From positions 1-7,502 of the forward strand of contig CAJLFL010000090.1 of NCBI GenBank assembly GCA_905205855.1: a stretch of DNA of 7,502 nt. Reading direction: 5' to 3'. This DNA is from an uncultured Eubacteriales bacterium (GTDB taxonomy: Bacteria; Bacillota; Clostridia; Monoglobales; Monoglobaceae). Positions 5,337 to 7,502 of this stretch are shown here, piece after piece (position 1 is the stretch's first letter; the number at the start of each line of letters is the position of its first letter). The position numbers and the translations under genes were made by a program. The notes under the pieces were generated by a model. The model saw nothing but the letters and a program-made list of their open reading frames with translations, was not told the DNA's origin and ran no database searches.

Positions 5337-6542
5337 ATGAAGAAATTAGTTAAGATTACGAGTTCAGTCATTTTAATTGCTATGCTTGCACTGTGTCTTG
5401 CGGGCTGCGGTGCCGGTACAGGAACAGGCAGCAGCGGTGCCGGTACAGGAACAGGCAGCAGCGGTGACGGAAATTCTCAGGCTGTTATTAAAATAGGCGG
5501 AATCGGTCCTATAACCGGTCCGGCAGCTATCTATGGACAGGCTGTTAAGAACGGTGCTGAAATTGCGATTGATGAAATCAATGCAAAAGGTGATCTTAAA
5601 TTTGAACTTAAATTTCAGGATGACGAGAATGATGCCGAGAAGGCAGTAAATGCATACAACAACCTGAAGGACTGGGGTATGCAGATTTCTATGGGTACAG
5701 TTACAACACAGCCGTGTATTGCTGTATCGGGTGAAGTCGATTCTGACGGAATTTTTGCTTTAACTCCTTCAGCTTCTTCTACAGATGTTATAAATGGTAA
5801 AACTCATATGTTCCAGATGTGCTTTACAGATCCTAACCAGGGTGTTGCTTCCGCAAAGTATATCAAAGATCAGAACCTTGGTGAGAAGATTGCTATTATC
5901 TACAATAACTCAGATGCATATTCTACCGGTATTTATCAGAAGTTCCAGTCTGAAGCTGAAACTCTCGGACTTAACATAGTTTGCGTAAAGACATTTACCG
6001 ATGATTCCGCAAATGACTTTACCTCACAGCTGAACGAAATCAAAGCTGCAGATGCTGATTTGGTATTCCTGCCGATTTATTATACACCTGCATCAATGAT
6101 TCTTAATCAGGCAAATAAAATGAAGTATGAGCCTAAGTTCTTCGGCGTTGACGGTATGGATGGTATTTTGACACTTGAAGGCTTTGACAAGAGTCTTGCA
6201 GAGGGCGTTATGCTCCTTACACCGTTTACCGCTGATGCAGAGGATGAACTGACAAAGAACTTTGTTCAGAAGTATACAGAGAAGTTTAATGAAACTCCTA
6301 ACCAGTTTGCAGCTGACGGCTATGATGTTATCCACGCTATATATGAGGCTTGTAAAAAGGGCGGAATTACTGCTGATATGAAAGCTGATGCTATCGGTAC
6401 AAAGCTTATTGAAGTATTTACAGGCTCTGATTTTAAGATTGACGGTCTTACCGGTACAGAAATGACATGGTCTGAGAGCGGTGAGGTTTCAAAAGAGCCT
6501 AAGGGTATGGTTATTAAAGACGGCGTATACGTTGGTATGTAA
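5337..6542 (+). CDS. livJ: Branched-chain amino acid ABC transporter substrate-binding lipoprotein
   Basis: This 401-residue lipoprotein captures an amino acid, probably leucine, isoleucine or valine, outside the membrane and delivers it to the LivHM permease. Residues 1-23 form a type II signal peptide: KK at 2-3, a hydrophobic core, and the lipobox L21-A-G-C24, with Cys24 the lipidation site. A Gly/Thr/Ser-rich linker (25-47) contains a doubled GAGTGTGSS unit. The type I periplasmic-binding fold (Peripla_BP_6) starts with IKIGGIGPITGPAAIYGQ and GAEIAIDEINAKG, as in LivJ/LivK. TPSASS and the AIIYNNSDAYSTG strand-turn are also typical. The downstream gene is livH, which supports the transport assignment. 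Its own strong promoter and the stem-loop after its stop suggest it is made in excess over the permease. The exact ligand cannot be fixed from sequence; related proteins bind other amino acids, amides or aromatic acids. Confidence 0.9.
   Translation: MKKLVKITSSVILIAMLALCLAGCGAGTGTGSSGAGTGTGSSGDGNSQAVIKIGGIGPITGPAAIYGQAVKNGAEIAIDEINAKGDLKFELKFQDDENDAEKAVNAYNNLKDWGMQISMGTVTTQPCIAVSGEVDSDGIFALTPSASSTDVINGKTHMFQMCFTDPNQGVASAKYIKDQNLGEKIAIIYNNSDAYSTGIYQKFQSEAETLGLNIVCVKTFTDDSANDFTSQLNEIKAADADLVFLPIYYTPASMILNQANKMKYEPKFFGVDGMDGILTLEGFDKSLAEGVMLLTPFTADAEDELTKNFVQKYTEKFNETPNQFAADGYDVIHAIYEACKKGGITADMKADAIGTKLIEVFTGSDFKIDGLTGTEMTWSESGEVSKEPKGMVIKDGVYVGM
5409..5462 (+). repeat. Exact 27-base tandem duplication in the lipoprotein linker
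   Basis: Two identical 27-base units (5409-5435 and 5436-5462) each encode GAGTGTGSS directly after lipidated Cys24. A third, degenerate start (GGTGaCGG) follows at 5463. No base differs between the copies, which points to a recent slippage or unequal-crossover duplication. It lengthens the flexible tether without disturbing the binding domain. Confidence 0.9.
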
Positions 6543-6556
6543 TTTTAATATTCAGA

Positions 6557-6580
6557 GGGGCGCTGCACGCGCAGCGCCTC
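6557..6580 (+). terminator. Intercistronic GC-rich stem-loop between livJ and livH
   Basis: GGCGCTGC (6559-6566) pairs perfectly with GCAGCGCC (6571-6578) around the tetraloop ACGC. A further G-U and G-C pair extend the stem to 10 base pairs. The 3' side continues GTTTGTGATTT, a poor T tract, so this is more likely a leaky terminator or a 3' stabiliser of the livJ message than a full stop. It would let the binding protein be made in excess over the permease genes. Confidence 0.75.
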
Positions 6581-6636
6581 GTTTGTGATTTCTACATAGG
6601 GATTATCTAAACTGACGGGAAAGGAATTGTATTTGT

Positions 6637-7502
6637 ATGACTTTTATTTCAAATTTAATTAACGGAATAAGTCTCGGAAGTGTTTATGCAATTATTGCAC
6701 TTGGATACACAATGGTGTACGGCATAGCAAAGATGCTTAACTTTGCTCATGGCGATGTAATAATGATTGGCGCGTATATGTCATTTTGTGCAACATCATA
6801 TCTCAATCTGCCGCCGATTGTGTCTATTGTAATTGCGGTTATTGTATGTACTGTTCTGGGCATTGCCATAGAAGGATTGGCATATAAACCGCTGAGAAAG
6901 GCATCCTCACTGGCTGTTTTGATTACAGCTATCGGCGTCAGCTATTTTCTGCAGAATGTTGCATTGCTGATATGGGGAAGTGCACCGAAAACATTTAGTA
7001 CAGTTGTTTCTTTCGGTTCGGTTTCACTGTTTGACGGTTCTTTGATCATTACGTCTGAGGCGATAGTTACGGTAATAACCTGTATTGTGATTATGATTGC
7101 TCTTATGCTGTTTACAAAGAACAGCAAGCTTGGTAAGGGAATGCGTGCCGTTTCTGAGGATAAAGACGCAGCCGAGCTTATGGGTATAAACGTAAATGTT
7201 ACGATTTCCGCAACATTTGCTATCGGAAGTGCACTTGCAGCTATTGCCGGTGTTTTGCTTTGCTCTGCATACCCGGTTCTTGTGCCGACAACGGGTTCTA
7301 TGCCCGGTATAAAGGCGTTTACCGCTGCAGTGTTTGGCGGAATCGGCTCGATTCCCGGTGCAATGATAGGCGGTATATTGCTTGGAATAATAGAGATATT
7401 CAGCAAAGCTTATATATCCACTGCTTTATCGGATGCAATAGTGTTTGCGGTTTTGATCATTGTTTTGCTTGTTAAGCCGACCGGTATACTCGGCAAGCAG
7501 AT
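6637..7502 (+). CDS. livH: Branched-chain amino acid ABC transporter permease LivH, 3' partial
   Basis: There are 288 complete codons and the frame is still open at the right edge. LivH proteins are about 290-305 residues, so only the last few are missing. It is an integral membrane protein with about eight hydrophobic helices, and pairs with LivM to form the channel. The N-terminal LINGISLGSVYAIIALGYTM and NFAHGD (near residues 35-40) are signature LivH sequences. The cytoplasmic loop GKGMRAVSEDKDAAELMGIN (around M169) is the conserved coupling segment that contacts the LivG/LivF ATPases. The later AFTAAVFGGIGSIPGA segment is also strongly conserved. Start ATG 6637 has AAGGA at 6621-6625, 11 bases upstream, slightly long. 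No other in-frame start with a site is visible. livM, livG and livF would be expected immediately downstream. Confidence 0.92.
   Translation, partial: MTFISNLINGISLGSVYAIIALGYTMVYGIAKMLNFAHGDVIMIGAYMSFCATSYLNLPPIVSIVIAVIVCTVLGIAIEGLAYKPLRKASSLAVLITAIGVSYFLQNVALLIWGSAPKTFSTVVSFGSVSLFDGSLIITSEAIVTVITCIVIMIALMLFTKNSKLGKGMRAVSEDKDAAELMGINVNVTISATFAIGSALAAIAGVLLCSAYPVLVPTTGSMPGIKAFTAAVFGGIGSIPGAMIGGILLGIIEIFSKAYISTALSDAIVFAVLIIVLLVKPTGILGKQ

Noticed and set aside
6942..7406. Long minus-strand open frame inside livH
   Set aside because: It is antisense to strongly conserved LivH sequence and has no recognisable protein features or ribosome binding site; it is a shadow of coding bias.

Overview
The window looks like chromosomal DNA from a low-GC, Gram-positive anaerobe of the Clostridia, roughly Lachnospiraceae/Oscillospiraceae-like. 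The signs are AT-rich codons with many ATA and AGA, strong AGGAG-type ribosome binding sites, a lipobox-type solute-binding protein, and a near-consensus sigma-A promoter. The genus cannot be named from this sequence. All genes are on the + strand and fall into two blocks.

Block 1 (1-5128) is the 3' part of a surface-polysaccharide operon. It begins inside a gene of the uncharacterised nucleotidyltransferase family (NTP_transf_5, PF14907), of which only the C-terminal part is visible. A second, paralogous member of the same family follows. Its reading frame is broken by one base at a T6 run near its 3' end, so the last 68 codons lie in a different frame. Next come the NAD(P)-dependent reductase CapF/WbjC/FnlB and the UDP-GlcNAc-2-epimerase-like CapG/WbjD/FnlC. 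These are two of the three enzymes that make UDP-N-acetyl-L-fucosamine; the first enzyme, CapE/FnlA, is not in the window. One base after capG starts a patatin-like acyl hydrolase. Gaps between these genes are 1-15 bases, each with a Shine-Dalgarno, which fits one transcript. The operon's promoter lies outside the window.

A 208-base intergenic region (5129-5336) has no clear terminator. It contains a strong promoter (TTGACA, 17-base spacer, TAAAAT with an extended -10 TG) and a leader of about 137 bases with short repeats.

Block 2 (5337-7502) is the start of a branched-chain amino acid (liv-type) ABC importer operon. It holds a LivJ/LivK-type lipoprotein with an exact 27-base tandem duplication in its linker, then a GC-rich intercistronic stem-loop, then the permease LivH, which runs off the right edge a few codons before its expected end. 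livM, livG and livF would be expected just outside.

The two blocks have unrelated jobs: making and possibly decorating an L-FucNAc-containing glycan, and peptide/amino acid nutrition. I see no phage, CRISPR, transposon, tRNA or rRNA feature. Nothing here amounts to a clear undescribed system. The points most worth a second look are the frameshifted member of the tandem nucleotidyltransferase pair, and the patatin-like enzyme coupled to the FucNAc genes.
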